64,000 bases of DNA, taken from contig CABFPE010000155.1 of assembly GCA_900660155.1 (NCBI GenBank), forward strand, positions 79,577 to 143,576, written 5' to 3'. The translations under genes were made by a program, and so were the position numbers. Source of the DNA: Hofstenia miamia. Lineage: Eukaryota > Xenacoelomorpha > Acoela > Hofsteniidae. Below, in pieces: positions 36,250 to 47,879 of this stretch (positions within the stretch are counted from its first letter, which is position 1; every line of letters starts with the position of its first letter). The notes below the pieces were generated by a model that was not told where the DNA came from, did no database searches, and saw nothing but the letters and a program-made list of their open reading frames with translations.

Positions 36250-38350
36250 TCATAACATCGATCAATTTTTCAAGATCATGCAAATAACGTAAACAAGGTC
36301 CAAGCAAGCAGGCCATCCGACCTAGTAGGTTTTCAAAGATTTGAACGACTAATGAATTTAATGACTGGCGAACAGCTTGCAGTCAATTCGTTTAGAACAA
36401 TTTGACCAGTATTGTTTAAATCTTGTAGACTCAACACAACTCACTCAGGATTCGCAGGCTGCTGCACCTTTTTTACTTTTTTCACCACTTGTTTGTTACC
36501 TGTAAGAGATCCACGTAGCTTATTTGCTTTGTTCTGTGTGATTATTATACAAATAACTTTGAGTTCTTTGCTGCTTGAAAAAAATCTTTTGCATTGCTTT
36601 AGCAAATTTCTACAAGTGCTCACATTTAGCAAAGAAACTATAATCTTCAGAATACATCAGACTTACCAGTTTTTATAAAATTAATATAGGACACACTTTT
36701 ATATGGAAATTATAGGGAAGAATATAAAAACTTAGTGTGCTATAAACTCAAGAATAACCCAAAAAAATTGTTTCCACTTGTTTACAAACATACAAAGATA
36801 CTAGTTGTTTTTGTTCAGGTCTTGGAGGTCCTTCAAAAGAGCTTCTGTTGTTCTATTTGCACTTTCAATGCGAGAAGTTGATGCAGTAAGGTTGTGATCG
36901 ACTTGGTGAATGCAGCTAAGTTACTCAGTTAATCAGAGGATTCGCCCATTAACTTATCGATCTCTTTAATTTTGCTTTGCAGCTCCATACGTTTGGCATC
37001 GATTGCGCGGAAAAATTTTTTAAGTGCTACACTCGTTTCTTAGCTTTTTCACGTGTTTTAAAACAGCTTTCTCAAAATGTTTAATAAACTTTTTTGTTAT
37101 GGGCACATCTATCGGATTATTATTGTAATGACTAATCAAACATGTTCCGTGCCTTATAGCTCCTATTGAATGTGGCGCCAATTTGAGCCGCTTTTTCTGA
37201 TCATCACTGAATAATATGCCACATTCAAATACTTTGTTTAGAACCGGGAATTTGGTCTTTCCTTTAATGGCGTGAAGATTGAAGAATGGTTACCAGATTT
37301 ATTCTAATGATAGTTAGTTTTTGACAGAGTGTGACAGCTGTTCAGCTTTCAGGAAGTCAATTTTAATTCCCAAATTGTCAATGTCGTTAGAAGAAAACAA
37401 ATGTGGAAGGGCACTGGCCAGTTCGGATGCTATGCAAATGATTGAAGTTTTGAACCGCAGGCCTCAATGACTGTTGTTGAGAGGAGGTTTCTAATGGTAG
37501 TACTTGTCTAATTTCCTTAGAGCTCTTCGGAAATTAGTTCTCAATTACTTCTTTTTATCGTCCGATTCATTCATACTCGCGTGACATTGCTCATCAATTT
37601 CTATAAAAACCAAAGACTTCATCATATGTTTCATCTACGTTTAATTTTTCGGCTTTCACAAAAATTGATTGCAATATGAACAAAATTTCCCTCAATCTTG
37701 CAAATACAAGATTAATTTTACTATGATAAGATAGAATAAATAAACTTCTCATTTAGAGTTCGAGTGACATGAATCACCAAATGAAGACATGGAAAGAACT
37801 GGGTGACACACAGCATTCCTTTAATATACCTGTATCCTTCATTATCCATGGCAGATTTGTCAATTTTAGGAATGTGAACAAAACATATTGTTTCAAATTT
37901 GTCATTTGCGTATTTATTTTTTCAAGACATTGCCGCTGGTCTCTAATAATATTTTTAAAGTACAAATGCAAGTGACGAACAAATCTGTTCAGGGTAAAGC
38001 ATCCAACAATCGTTCAACACCATTGTGAACTGAATTCAGATTATACGTCCCAATGTCAACCAAACCTTTGTGGTTTACTTTTCGGAAATGTACACCTTTC
38101 TATGCGTTTGACCCATCTATGCAGTTGGAAGATATTTTTAAATTATCAATTTTCACGTCTGTGTTCAAGAACTCCAGAAGCCGATCTCGAATGTTTTCAG
38201 CGAGAGATGCTTTCCAAAAATGCACTACCAAGATTGATAGAAAGTTTTTTCTTGAAGTCAATGCAATAAAAACTAGCATTTCTGTCCACTTGACTCTTAG
38301 TTTGATCAGTGGTTGTATGGTCATATTTTATTGCGAAGCCTTTGAATTGT
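36250..38350 (-). pseudogene. Possible decayed transposase-like gene
   Basis: Minus-strand pieces look coding but broken: RAIDAKRMELQSKIKEIDKL at about 37010-36950, LLGPCLRYLHDLEKLIDVMK at about 36310-36250, and a frame at 38324-38100. Stops and shifts separate them. No diagnostic motif was found, so the family is unknown; a P- or hAT-type transposase is possible. Confidence 0.3.
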
Positions 38351-38399
38351 GATAACTCACAGACAAGCTCCAAGTAAAAATGTGAGATGCCAAATTGAA

Positions 38400-40530
38400 T
38401 TAAATATTACATTTTTGATTTTGACATTGTTTATAAAATGCAAGCATCGAAAGCTATAACATTAACAACATGCATATTTAAAGGGTGCAGCAATGATTGC
38501 TTTTGACAATATAGAAGATGAATTGTATCCTGAAAACCCCGATGGCAAGCAAACATTTACTCGTTAAAATTTATTATCAACCATTAGTGGTTTATATAGT
38601 TACTGTTTTTTTGGTAAATAGACGAAATTATTTTACAGGTCTTTAATTTAGAAATAGAATATATTGGTCTTGAATATTATAGTTTAATATAAGTAAAAGT
38701 TGTGAACAAAATCTGAACGCTGCTTAAAGCATTGGTCATTTTCTAATATGCACATTTTTTATTTAATAGCAGCTAATAAACTAGATGTGAAACTTGTGAA
38801 TATAAATAATCGTGCTGAGTTTTAAATAACATATGCTTTACAATTTTGCCTGATTTGTGTGTTTTAGGTGCAGTGCTGTTAAAATCAGGACAACCTAAAT
38901 AGGATTACAAATCACTACAGGATTGGTTATTTACTAAAATGTTTTCACCTATTCTCAACATAAAAAAGTCATGATCATTCATGATACTTATTTTAATGCT
39001 TTCGACTATTTTAGTGCAACATTTAATCTAAGGTTTCAACAACGCGGAATATCAATGTTATCACTGAAGACAAAACGATGTCTTCCTATGACGAAACCAA
39101 CAGTAGTAAAAATTGATGGAGCATTTATTGCGGAAATTTGAGAGTACTCTGTTCACTGTTTTCGTGATGAGAAATTTTATTTTGAGAATTTTGAGAAAGG
39201 TTTTGTGAAACCTTTCTGTAGCAATAATGAATAGTCTTTCTAGTCCATTTTTCTAGGTGTACATGCATTGCGTTTTGAAACGCTACTTGCAGTAGATGTT
39301 GATCAATTTGCAATGAGATGCCCATGATAAAAGATTTCGTTTTCAGCTGCAAATGCATTGCATACTGAGCAATTATGAATTCTTAAAGAAACAATTATTT
39401 ATTTTTGGTTAATAAAAAACTTAATGTTACATTAAGACCAGTTTAAATCAAATTCAATGCTATTTTTCTAATTTTTAATGAATTTTCTCCATATTCTGCA
39501 CCAGGTTACCTTATTCTATCATGTGCTTAGCCATTAATCTGTCGTGATGAAAACTAATATTCACTAAGACAATTGATGTATGTTGCCCATCGATGTCACT
39601 ATGATTTTATGAAAAAGGGGTTGAAAACACTAGAAACTTTACATGCTACCATTTAGAAAGATAAGTATGCAGAATTTATCGAAAGATGGGGAAACTGTTT
39701 ATAGTGCGAATAGGTGGCTCAACCCTCCTATCTCACTAATGTCTGTGTAAACAAGTTTTGTTTAATTAAAGATGCAATGCACTTATGTGTAGCATGTGGT
39801 GAGTCTTGTTTATGAAGTGAATTGTAGGTACCATTTAGTATATGCAATAGGTGCTTTTGGAATTGCAATTTGGTCCACTTTTAGTTGGCAACTCTGATTT
39901 CTTTTTCTATCGTAAAAAAACTTTGTAATTCACTGTTTATTTACCAGAAAAATCGCAAAAACACCCTTTTCAAATGTTTACAATTCAAATATCTGTTTAT
40001 TTATTAGGGCTTTTAATCAGCAATTTTCTTCACTCATTTGAAACTATTGTGATTCTATTAAAATTGCCTATTCTAATAGCAGGTCTGCGAACACAAAATG
40101 GACAAAAGCGGGAGATTTGTGATAAATAGGGGAAATATGCGAAAAAAACGTTTGAAACTAGTAGTAAGCGCAAATATCGACAGGTAGTTTTTTTATAGTG
40201 AAAGTGATACTTTTGGTAAAGGCCGTTTTATTAAAAAATTAGTCCCAAAAAAGTCCTAAACATGAAAAGGTATTGAAAAAAGAAGTTTATCTTTACAAAA
40301 ACAAAATCATGTAAACACAAAAAAATAGGATAGCATGCATCACATTAAACGCGGAAATTATGGGTTATTTCAATGTAAAATCTAGCATTTCGACAGATGG
40401 AACGCTACCACGAATTTCAAATGACAACCAGTTTGACACTGGCTTGAAATAAAGAAGGTAGAAGCTGGCGAAGACTGAAAACTATTCTAATTTGATATGT
40501 TTTTATATCGGTTTACACAATAAAAACTTT
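38400..40530. other. AT-rich interval, nothing recognised
   Basis: No supported feature. Earlier exons of the CDCA3-like gene should lie here or farther left if that exon is real. Confidence 0.35.
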
Positions 40531-40536
40531 ATTTAG

Positions 40537-40722
40537 GAAACTCCTTCAAAAACGGCGGCAGACCAGTCATACTCAACACCAAGTTCAGATGTATTGAAAG
40601 ATAAAACCAATGTATTAATGTTGAATGATCCTCGGTCACCTCCATTAGGCTTCAATCGAACTCCAATTGCATATAATGTTCCTGCGAAATCTCACTTGAA
40701 AAAGAAGATTGTTGATTCTTCT
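40537..40722 (+). CDS. Internal exon of a CDCA3/TOME-1-like gene (tentative)
   Basis: A 186-bp frame lies between TTTATTTAG|GA and TCT|GTACGT, phase 0 at both ends. It encodes ETPSKTAADQSYSTPSSD, then LMLNDPRSPPLGFNRTPIAY, then AKSHLKKKIVDSS. The DPRSPxxGxxRTPI block is the one I recall from cell division cycle associated protein 3 (TOME-1), an F-box-like trigger of Wee1 degradation at mitotic entry; other mitotic substrates carry related TP/SP motifs. Ser-Pro and Thr-Pro sites fit a CDK substrate. Partner exons were not found; the next intron would contain piggyBac-2. Confidence 0.5.
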
Positions 40723-41355
40723 GTACGTAGTTTGATTTGCTATATTATATTCAAATTACATGTGTAAATGCAATAAGGAATTATATTCGTAGTTCGATTT
40801 TGACATTTCGTGGTTCTATTCTGTTTCTTAAGAGAGTGATGCACTATCACATTTGTATGAACACTATTTGGCCAGCAAATTTTTTGACGAATGTTTGCCA
40901 GTATATCACCCCCGTCAAACATGCCATCAGACCTCCCATCAGTCAAAATGAAATCAAAATAATTTAAATATTTTCCATCAAACTTTCGTCACACAAGCTA
41001 ATTATTTAACAATAACACTCTTTAACCCTTTCAGTCCCACGGTATCATATATGATAAAATTTTCAATGGCATATTTTTATATATTATAGGATGATATTTA
41101 TGCACGGCGTATTTTTCCTGCTTAATATATTTTGTCTTAAATGGTTTCATGTCTAAAATCAGTGTCAACTAATTTAGAAATCTTTTTGTTGTTTTTTTAT
41201 TTTTTACAGGTAGATTTTATATCTTTTCCGCATGTAATGGTAATTTGTTTTTCCAACAAAAAATGTTTTTGTGCTATTGTGTACGTAAGTTAACATTTTT
41301 ATGATACTTCCGAACGCAGCATTCTTTGACTATAAAATAGAGACATGAAATCATA

Positions 41356-41373
41356 TGTATCATATATGATACA
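41356..41373. repeat. 18-bp perfect palindrome of piggyBac-2
   Basis: TGTATCATATATGATACA, followed by TTGGGACTGA, which resembles the inverted element end. Identical palindromes lie at 42093-42110 and, in the duplicated segment, 43093-43110; a 14-bp core is next to the left TIR at 41043-41056. Confidence 0.85.
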
Positions 41374-41502
41374 TTGGGACTGAATGGAACAAAATCTGAA
41401 CAATTTGTGTGAATAGCGACTCAACTTTTCATGGATATGAAGTCACTGTTTCTGTGCGTAGCTCTGTCAGTGTCAGACGCATGACCGTATGAATCGATTT
41501 CT

Positions 41503-41974
41503 TTGCAAAACTGGTTGAATATTACATTCTATATGATTGGTTGCTTCCTTTGGGCCATACACTTGTGTGTTGTAAACGGCTGGCTACATTACCAACGCGA
41601 TTGCAAGCAGCTCAATGAGCCCAATGTTATGGATCTGCTGGAATTCACGACCAATATTGCCACTTCGCTCATTATGCGGGACAAGCCCCATGGGAAGGAA
41701 GCTTTCTGCACGGAAACGCGGACGGCCTTCGGCTACGTCAGCACGCTATCTCATGGAGAATGAACCGCAGAATAAGATTCTGCGAGTGCGCCAGGTCGCT
41801 TCAATTGACGAGGTGAAGAAGGACGCCGTCGCCCACTGGCCAGAAATGGTTGCTGTTACTTCAAGAAAACGCTGCAAACAATGCAGTGCCCTTACACAAA
41901 CTCGTTGCATGAAATGTTCCATTCATTTATGCCTGCGACCAGAACGAAACTGTTTTGTGAAGTATCACCAGTAG
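41503..41974 (+). pseudogene. piggyBac transposase C-terminal remnant, frameshifted
   Basis: The first frame (41503 on) reads FLWAIHLCVVNGWLHYQRDC then MDLLEFTTNIATSL, the end of the RNase-H-like core. It then shifts into ARKRGRPSATSARYLMENEP. The C-terminal cysteine finger follows: RKRCKQCSALTQTRCMKCSI then HLCLRPERNCFVKYH. The shift comes from a 4-bp duplication GAAG at about 41696-41699; the parallel copy at 42633 lacks it and reads through KPHGKLSARKRGRPSATSA. The catalytic aspartates upstream are missing in the deleted element, so it cannot transpose by itself. Confidence 0.8.
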
Positions 41975-43622
41975 GCCTTTGGCCTGACTTTGTAGAAATT
42001 AGCGTGCTGATGAATAATAAAAACAATCAAGCATATTGTTGCGTTTTCGTTCAATTATATGACACAATGCTAAAGCAACCGTTAAGTCCCAATGTATCAT
42101 ATATGATACAATCACAAAAACATACAAGAAAAGTGCAAATCGCTTCAATCTTCAGTCTTTAGTTATGAAGTATCCCAGAATGATGAAAAATGATCAGTAA
42201 TATTTTTTTCGTCAAAGAAAAATAAATTGGGACTGAGAGGGTTAAAGTCGAAGAAATTTAATTAAAACGAGTAAAAACAGCATTCAATTGTTCCCTTATC
42301 TACTCTGTATCAATATTGATGTTTATTTACTTTAGTTAAAGTGCTAAACCAACCTCACAGAAAAGGCAGGTCTCATTTACGCGCAAAGCACTGATTAATT
42401 AATTAATTTAGTTTAAATGCTTTTCCTTGTCATTGGTGATGTGAAGCATGGTTTCTTTAATTAGAGCTATCACTAAAATGCTATTTTGTATGCTTTGCGT
42501 GGGGTCCATATATTTACTCACAAAAGTAATTAATAGACATGAAGCACCAAGGCTGCTAAAAAATTAATTTTAATTTAATGGAATACAAATTTCTTAAAAA
42601 TCCATTAATGGAAATGGGGGGGNCCCAATGTTTTGGATCTGCTTGAATCCACGACCAATATTGCCAATTCGCTCATTATGCGGGACAAGCCCCATGGGAA
42701 GCTTTCTGCACGGAAACGCGGACGGCCTTCGGCTACGTCAGCACCCGATCTCATGGAGAATGAACCGCAGAATAATATTCTGCGAGTGCGCCAGATCGCT
42801 CCAATTGATGAGGTGAAGAAGTACACCGTCGCCCACTGGCCAGAAATGGTTGCTGTTACTTCAAGAAAACGCTGCAAACAATGCAGTGCCCTTACACAAA
42901 CTCGTTGCATGAAATGTTCCATTCATTTATGCCTGCGACCAGAACGAAACTGTTTTGTGAAGTATCACCAGTAGGCCTTTGGCCTGACTTTGTAGAAATT
43001 AGCGTGCTTATGATTAATAAAAACAATCAAGCATATTGTTGCGTTTTCGTTCAATTATATGACACAATGCTAAAGCAACCGTTAAGTCCCAATGTATCAT
43101 ATATGATACAATCACAAAAACATACAAGAAAAGTGCAAATCGCTTCAATCTTCAGTCTTTAGTTATGAAGTATCCCAGAATGATGAAAAATGATCAGTAA
43201 TATTTTTTTCGTCAAAGAAAAATAAATTGGGACTGAGAGGGTTAAAGTCGAAGAAATTTAATTAAAACGAGTAAAAACAGCATTCAATTGTTCCCTTATC
43301 TACTCTGTATCAATATTGATGTTTATTTACTTTAGTTAAAGTGCTAAACCAACCTCACAGAAAAGGCAGGTCTCATTTACGCGCAAAGCACTGATTAATT
43401 AATTAATTTAGTTTAAATGCTTTTCCTTGTCATTGGTGATGTGAAGCATGGTTTCTTTAATTAGAGCTATCACTAAAATGCTATTTTGTATGCTTTGCGT
43501 GGGGTCCATATATTTACTCACAAAAGTAATTAATAGACATGAAGCACCAAGGCTGCTAAAAAATTAATTTTAATTTAATGGAATACAAATTTCTTAAAAA
43601 TCCATTAATGGAAATGGGGGGG
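41620..43622. repeat. Direct duplication of about 1.0 kb joined by a single N
   Basis: 41620-42622 and 42624-43622 are the same sequence in tandem, with N at 42623. The last 700 bp or so show no difference that I can see; the first 200 bp differ at about ten positions and by a 4-bp indel. The copy covers the piggyBac-2 right end, its flank and the first 75 bp of the neighbouring hAT end. Probably an assembly join. Confidence 0.9.
42633..42974 (+). pseudogene. Second copy of the piggyBac-2 C-terminal frame
   Basis: 113 codons in one frame, from MDLLESTTNIANSL through the finger CKQCSALTQTRCMKC to FVKYHQ. It is the duplicate of 41629-41974 without the 4-bp insertion. Because it starts right after the N at 42623, it may be another allele or another element copy placed here by the assembler. 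Confidence 0.75.
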
Positions 43623-43930
43623 GATTAATAATGGCCATTTTTAAAAGATATATGATGTCTGCACATTGCATCATTGTTTTTCTTATTATGTTCATCAAAT
43701 ATATCTGCATCATGTAATTTAATTGACAATATTTTTAAAATTGAGTTTCAAAAAATATAAGACTAAAATTAAAATATAACAATAACAAAATAATTTTTCG
43801 TAGAAAAATTATTTGTTCTATGAGGTACTTTATCACAAAATTTTAAAATACTTATAAATCGCAGATTTTGCAAACAATTAAATTTCTAAATGTTCTGAAA
43901 GGAGTTGCATTATTACCCGACCTGTTATTT

Positions 43931-44420
43931 TTACAATTTTCTATTGATTATTTGAAACCAACCACAGAATGCAATGTGTATTAGGAATACAACGACTACT
44001 TGATATATGACTGTGAGAATTATTTTAAAAACAATCACCTTAATTACACTTTCAACTAAATTCTTGCACATTTCTTGAATTTCTTCATCTCTATTCCATA
44101 TTTTTATAAAGAAAGATATTATTTCGCTCCGAGAATGAGCTTTGGGATCTCTGAGTCTCTGTTTCACAATGCCCCACAAATTCTCTATTGGGTTCAGATC
44201 GGGCGATTAGGCAGACCAGTTCATGGCATCGAGGTTTTGCCTATCTAGGCACGCTTTGGTTGTGCGTGAGTTATGAGATGGGGCATTGTCCTGCTGGAAA
44301 ACACCTGAGCCATTTGGAAACCATTCAAGTATTTGTTAAGTCACTTGACCTTCAATAACATGCATGATGTAATACGTACTGTCCATACTACCTTCTACAA
44401 CCTGCATTTTTCAGGTTCCG
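43931..44420 (-). pseudogene. Tc1-like transposase relic (DD34E)
   Basis: The minus strand reads LEWFPNGSGVFQQDNAPSHN, then SPDLNPIENLWGIVKQRLRD and EEIQEMCKNLVESV. There are 34 residues between the D of QQDN and the E of PIENLW, the Tc1 signature, with the stop at WSA* between them. Upstream, VVEGSMDSTYYI and HVIEGQVT complete the middle catalytic part. The N-terminal half and TIRs are missing. Confidence 0.8.
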
Positions 44421-44544
44421 CACCAAGAAAAACACTACCAAAACATGGAAATTTTGTCGTTAACTTGCAGTGTTTTCAGTAAGGGACGTTATTCAGTCGC
44501 AAATGTTCCCAATTCTATTTGAAATGTTTGTTTACAGTGTAATA

Positions 44545-44635
44545 TATTCAAGAAATGTGCAAGCGTTTGGTTGAAAGTATACCAAGACGAGTAGCTGCAG
44601 TGATCCCTAACCGTGGTGGACATACGAAATTTTAG
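44545..44635 (+). pseudogene. Tc1-like transposase C-terminus in the opposite orientation
   Basis: Plus strand reads QEMCKRLVESIPRRVAAVIP then NRGGHTKF and stop, the standard Tc1 ending. It overlaps in content with the minus-strand relic (QEMCKNLVES) but faces the other way, so two copies or one rearranged copy are involved. Confidence 0.75.
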
Positions 44636-44862
44636 AATCTTAGTGTTTTTATACTTGCTTTCCTAATCCTTACAATAAATTCTATGTTATCACGAGGAAT
44701 CCTTGTTTTTATTTCGATTTCAAGTGATTATATATTAAAAATTCGCAAATTTCAGGCTTGATGTGAACTTGCTGAGCCATGCTGTATTGGGCAAACATTT
44801 TATTTCAAAATGTAAGCAATGTAACTAGATTGTACACCAGTGAATAAAAAATTCTTAGCAAA

Positions 44863-44863
<1 letters not shown>

Positions 44864-44898
<35 letters not shown>
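44864..44898. repeat. (TA)n microsatellite
   Basis: About 17 uninterrupted TA units. Confidence 0.95.
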
Positions 44899-44901
<3 letters not shown>

Positions 44902-45009
44902 ATCAATGAATATATAAACATTAACAAAGTAATCAATTTTTCATTATTGATTCCACAGTTTTTTTGTTCCAAAAATGTTTGTTGAAGTTCAAAAAAAATT
45001 GTTTTTCTA

Positions 45010-45560
45010 AATTTACAGGTGACAATGATTCACGAAACTCGTGAATGAAAATCCAACAGCACCAAATAACCGTTCAACTCGATTTGCAGTAGGTTTCACA
45101 AAATTGCCGACATAATGTGTTGACGATTTTGTTAATCCATCGAAAACTAGAGCAAATTTTGGGGGTAATGCAACAGACACGTTCGCTTCAACCTATTTTG
45201 TTGCCAAAAGCATATATTTCATAAACATATTTCGGGAAATCGGTTGAAGTTTAGTGTACTGCCTTGTACATGGGCTTTGGCTTTGAACAAAAGTAAACGC
45301 TTTTAGATCAGTACTCAGTACACACCCAGTTTAACCAAGCATAAATGTTGTTAGCGCCTTTTGTAGTTTTAGTGGTGACATTTTCCCGCCTATCAATTCT
45401 TTGCGTAGAGGGAAAACTTCTGTCAGATAATTTGGATGTGCACTTTTAAGATGATTTATAAGATATTCACACGACAATTTTTTGAAAGCTGGTATTTTGT
45501 TGTAATGGTATTTTAATTTGCAACTAGCACAACCTAGCTAAATCCGCCATTGCAGAAAAC
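45010..45560 (-). pseudogene. hAT transposase relic with BED-type finger
   Basis: Near 45530-45420 the minus strand reads CKLKYHYNKIPAFKKLSC then YLINHLKSAHPNYLTE, the Cys-to-HLKxxH half of a BED zinc finger. Near 45165-45015 it reads PPKFALVFDGLTKSSTHYVG then NFV, the first catalytic block of hAT transposases (usual form LDGWTxxxxHYVA). Several shifts and stops occur. It is the remnant of the transposase of the surrounding 43548-47081 element. Confidence 0.65.
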
Positions 45561-45940
45561 AAATGTACAAAGAGCCCAATGTAAAATAGGCGAGGATATG
45601 TAATATGACCGTAACTTTTTGAAATTTTAGTAATTTATTGGCATAAAGTGGATCCAAGTTTAATACGAATTGTCGTGCGACATTTACCTTTATTGAAATT
45701 GCATTTCAACATGTCATTATTCGTACCAACAGATGAATAAAAGTGGCGTAACTTGCACTAATATTTAATGATGAAGAGGAAAGTATCTCATTAATTACTT
45801 TTAAATTATAAGAATATATTAACAATAAAAGTGTACATGAACTTAAACATAATAACTACATATTTGACCTAATCTAACCCTATGCAGCCATTATTAAGGC
45901 TGACTAAGAAACTATGTTTCTCCTTGGCAGTAAGCATTAG

Positions 45941-46478
45941 CAGGGCTGGTGCTAGGCTAAATTGCGCCCTAGGCGAATGAGATATTGATGCGCCCTCCAC
46001 ACTCACCAAAACACCTTTTTATGACAAGTTATCAGTCTATGTCGGTTATATTTTAAAATCCTTATGTATTATATTGTACTTCTCATCGTTTTTTTACCCT
46101 ATAGTAGTGTTTTTGTCCGCGTGGCACTATTCTGCACCTTCTCCAAAGTAAATTGTTAAGTAAATGTTGATAAATATGGTCACTGACAACTAGGCAAATA
46201 TAATTAATATATAACGAATAAATGCATCTTGGCTGCAATCTATTAATCTTATGTTACTCTAACTACCTAGTCTTGAAAATACTAAGAATATTATTCTGTA
46301 TGGTTATTTATTTAGATAGGCTAACTATTAGTAAGTAAAGAATTTTCTCTCACCACCCTTCTCTCTACAAATGAAAAACTATGATAAGAGTATTATTTAT
46401 TTTTGCGCCCCCTCCCCCATCGCTGCAACTGGGCGCCCTAGACAGCTGCCTAGTTTGCCTAATGGTAGCGCGGCACTG
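45941..46478. mobile_element. hAT-type MITE, 538 bp
   Basis: A perfect 8-bp duplication AGCATTAG lies at 45933-45940 and 46479-46486. The ends read CAGGGCTGGTGCTAGG and the complement of CAGTGCCGCGCTACC, both CAGnG as in hAT. GCGCCCTAGGC-like motifs lie inside each end (45972-45982; 46432-46442 as GCGCCCTAGAC). The centre is AT-rich and non-coding. I recall a similar GCGCCCTAGGC repeat in other animal genomes. Confidence 0.8.
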
Positions 46479-47089
46479 AGCATTAGCAAACTAATGCCCA
46501 TATTCCATAGATTTTGTCTAGCATTGATGAGCCACCTTTGCAATAGCAGGCTCATAAAACACGTTCAACCAAAGCTGCGTGTTGTGCACATGACACAGTA
46601 TGAGCTTGTCTGGTTTACTACTACTAACTGCTTCAGCCGCCAAAATAGTCTAAAATTATACCCACTCCCAAGTTCTTATACTATGTAATAGAGTGAACTG
46701 TTGCTAGCAACGCAAACTGTAAAAATGATTAGATTTGGCCGGTAATTTAATGCTCTTATTGATCAAATATCTTAGCCAATTAATTCACTTGTTTTTCTTT
46801 TGTGTTTAAATATTCGAAGCGTAAATGATGCTGCTTAATTCATAGCATAACAAAATTTAATTGCCAGACAATTTTCACGAAATGCATAATCTGCTTTGTA
46901 GTTTTAAATTTTGATACACAACTAATGACTGCAAATTGAACTTTGCATCTTTCTCCGCAAATCTAAAATGGCCATTAATGGGGTGAGGATAAACCAATTA
47001 ATGGTCATTTTAAATTGTTAAAATCCATTAATTCCATTAATGCCAATTATTTTCTCCCCCATTAATTTATGAGCAGCCCTGTGAAGCAT

Positions 47090-47870
47090 TACAAATTTAT
47101 TAACAGAAAGTAATTAGCACGTAAATATATGCATGTTTAATAACAATACTACACAAGTCACAGCACATCAATTAATTCTGATGGCTTGTTTGACGAATAT
47201 TGATAATATATCGCCGCAACATGTTTGCCGACCAATTAAAATTAATTGCTTACTTGATCTAAGGTTTTACAGTGTATCACCCTCTTTAGAGAACTACTTT
47301 CTTTAAACAGTTGCTGACACCCTATCATAGTTAGGTTTTTCAACATAGTAATTACAACACAACTGCTACGTAAAACTTTATTGGTGGGAATTTGCTTGAT
47401 TAAACTTCTGTATCGCTTTCATAATCCACTAATTTTAAATAGTAGAGGCCTAGTCGAAATTTAATTTTAACTGCTTTTGCACTATAAATTGCTTTACAGT
47501 TCATAATGTTGTTGAAATGATCAAATTAGTGTTATAAGCAATTTAATTATATCTATATCAGTAATTTTTTTTAGAACTTAGAATCATCATCTGGAAATTC
47601 TTAGTGCTTTGTTAATGTGTAGTCAATTTTGTATGTTATTTGTATTAGTAAAATTCATTATTTTGTTCAAATTCCATTTGTGCATAAAACTTATGCATAG
47701 TAAATATAAATTGAATTAGTTTGTAAATATATTACTAATCACGCATGTATTTGATGAACTACATTGGAAGATTATAGTTACGTAAAGATTAGAGATTTAA
47801 AATTACAATTTTCGTTAGATTGTTTTTTTTATATACATAGCTGAAGAATACTACTTGAAATTATTTTGCC
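47090..47870. other. AT-rich interval, nothing recognised
   Basis: No supported feature. Confidence 0.4.
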
Positions 47871-47879
47871 TTTAAACGC

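Larger units (their letters stand above)
41026..42241 (+). mobile_element. piggyBac-family element with TTAA duplication (piggyBac-2)
   Basis: TTAA flanks both ends (41022-41025, 42242-42245). The ends are CCCTTTCAGTCCCA and the complement of CCCTCTCAGTCCCA, 13 of 14 matching. The length of 1216 bp shows an internal deletion of the catalytic region. Palindromes built on TATCATATATGATA lie at 41043-41056, 41356-41373 and 42093-42110, each joined to GTCCCA or its complement. The C-terminal transposase remains. A partial second copy (42624-43245) follows after a single N and repeats the right end. Confidence 0.88.
43548..47081 (-). mobile_element. Degenerate hAT element with nested insertions
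   Basis: The left end starts CAAGGCTGCT and the right end is the complement of CAGGGCTGCT. Flanks are TGAAGCAC (43540-43547) and TGAAGCAT (47082-47089), an 8-bp duplication with one change. Subterminal CCATTAATGG-type motifs occur on both sides (43601-43640 and 46975-47050). hAT transposase remains lie inside at about 45010-45560 (minus). Tc1 pieces and a hAT MITE have inserted into it. The first 75 bp are also present before the N at 42623 because of the duplication. Confidence 0.7.

Noticed and set aside
41022-43245. A piggyBac of about 2.2 kb spanning both right ends
   Set aside because: The second right end belongs to the N-joined duplicate; the element itself closes at 42241 with its own TTAA.
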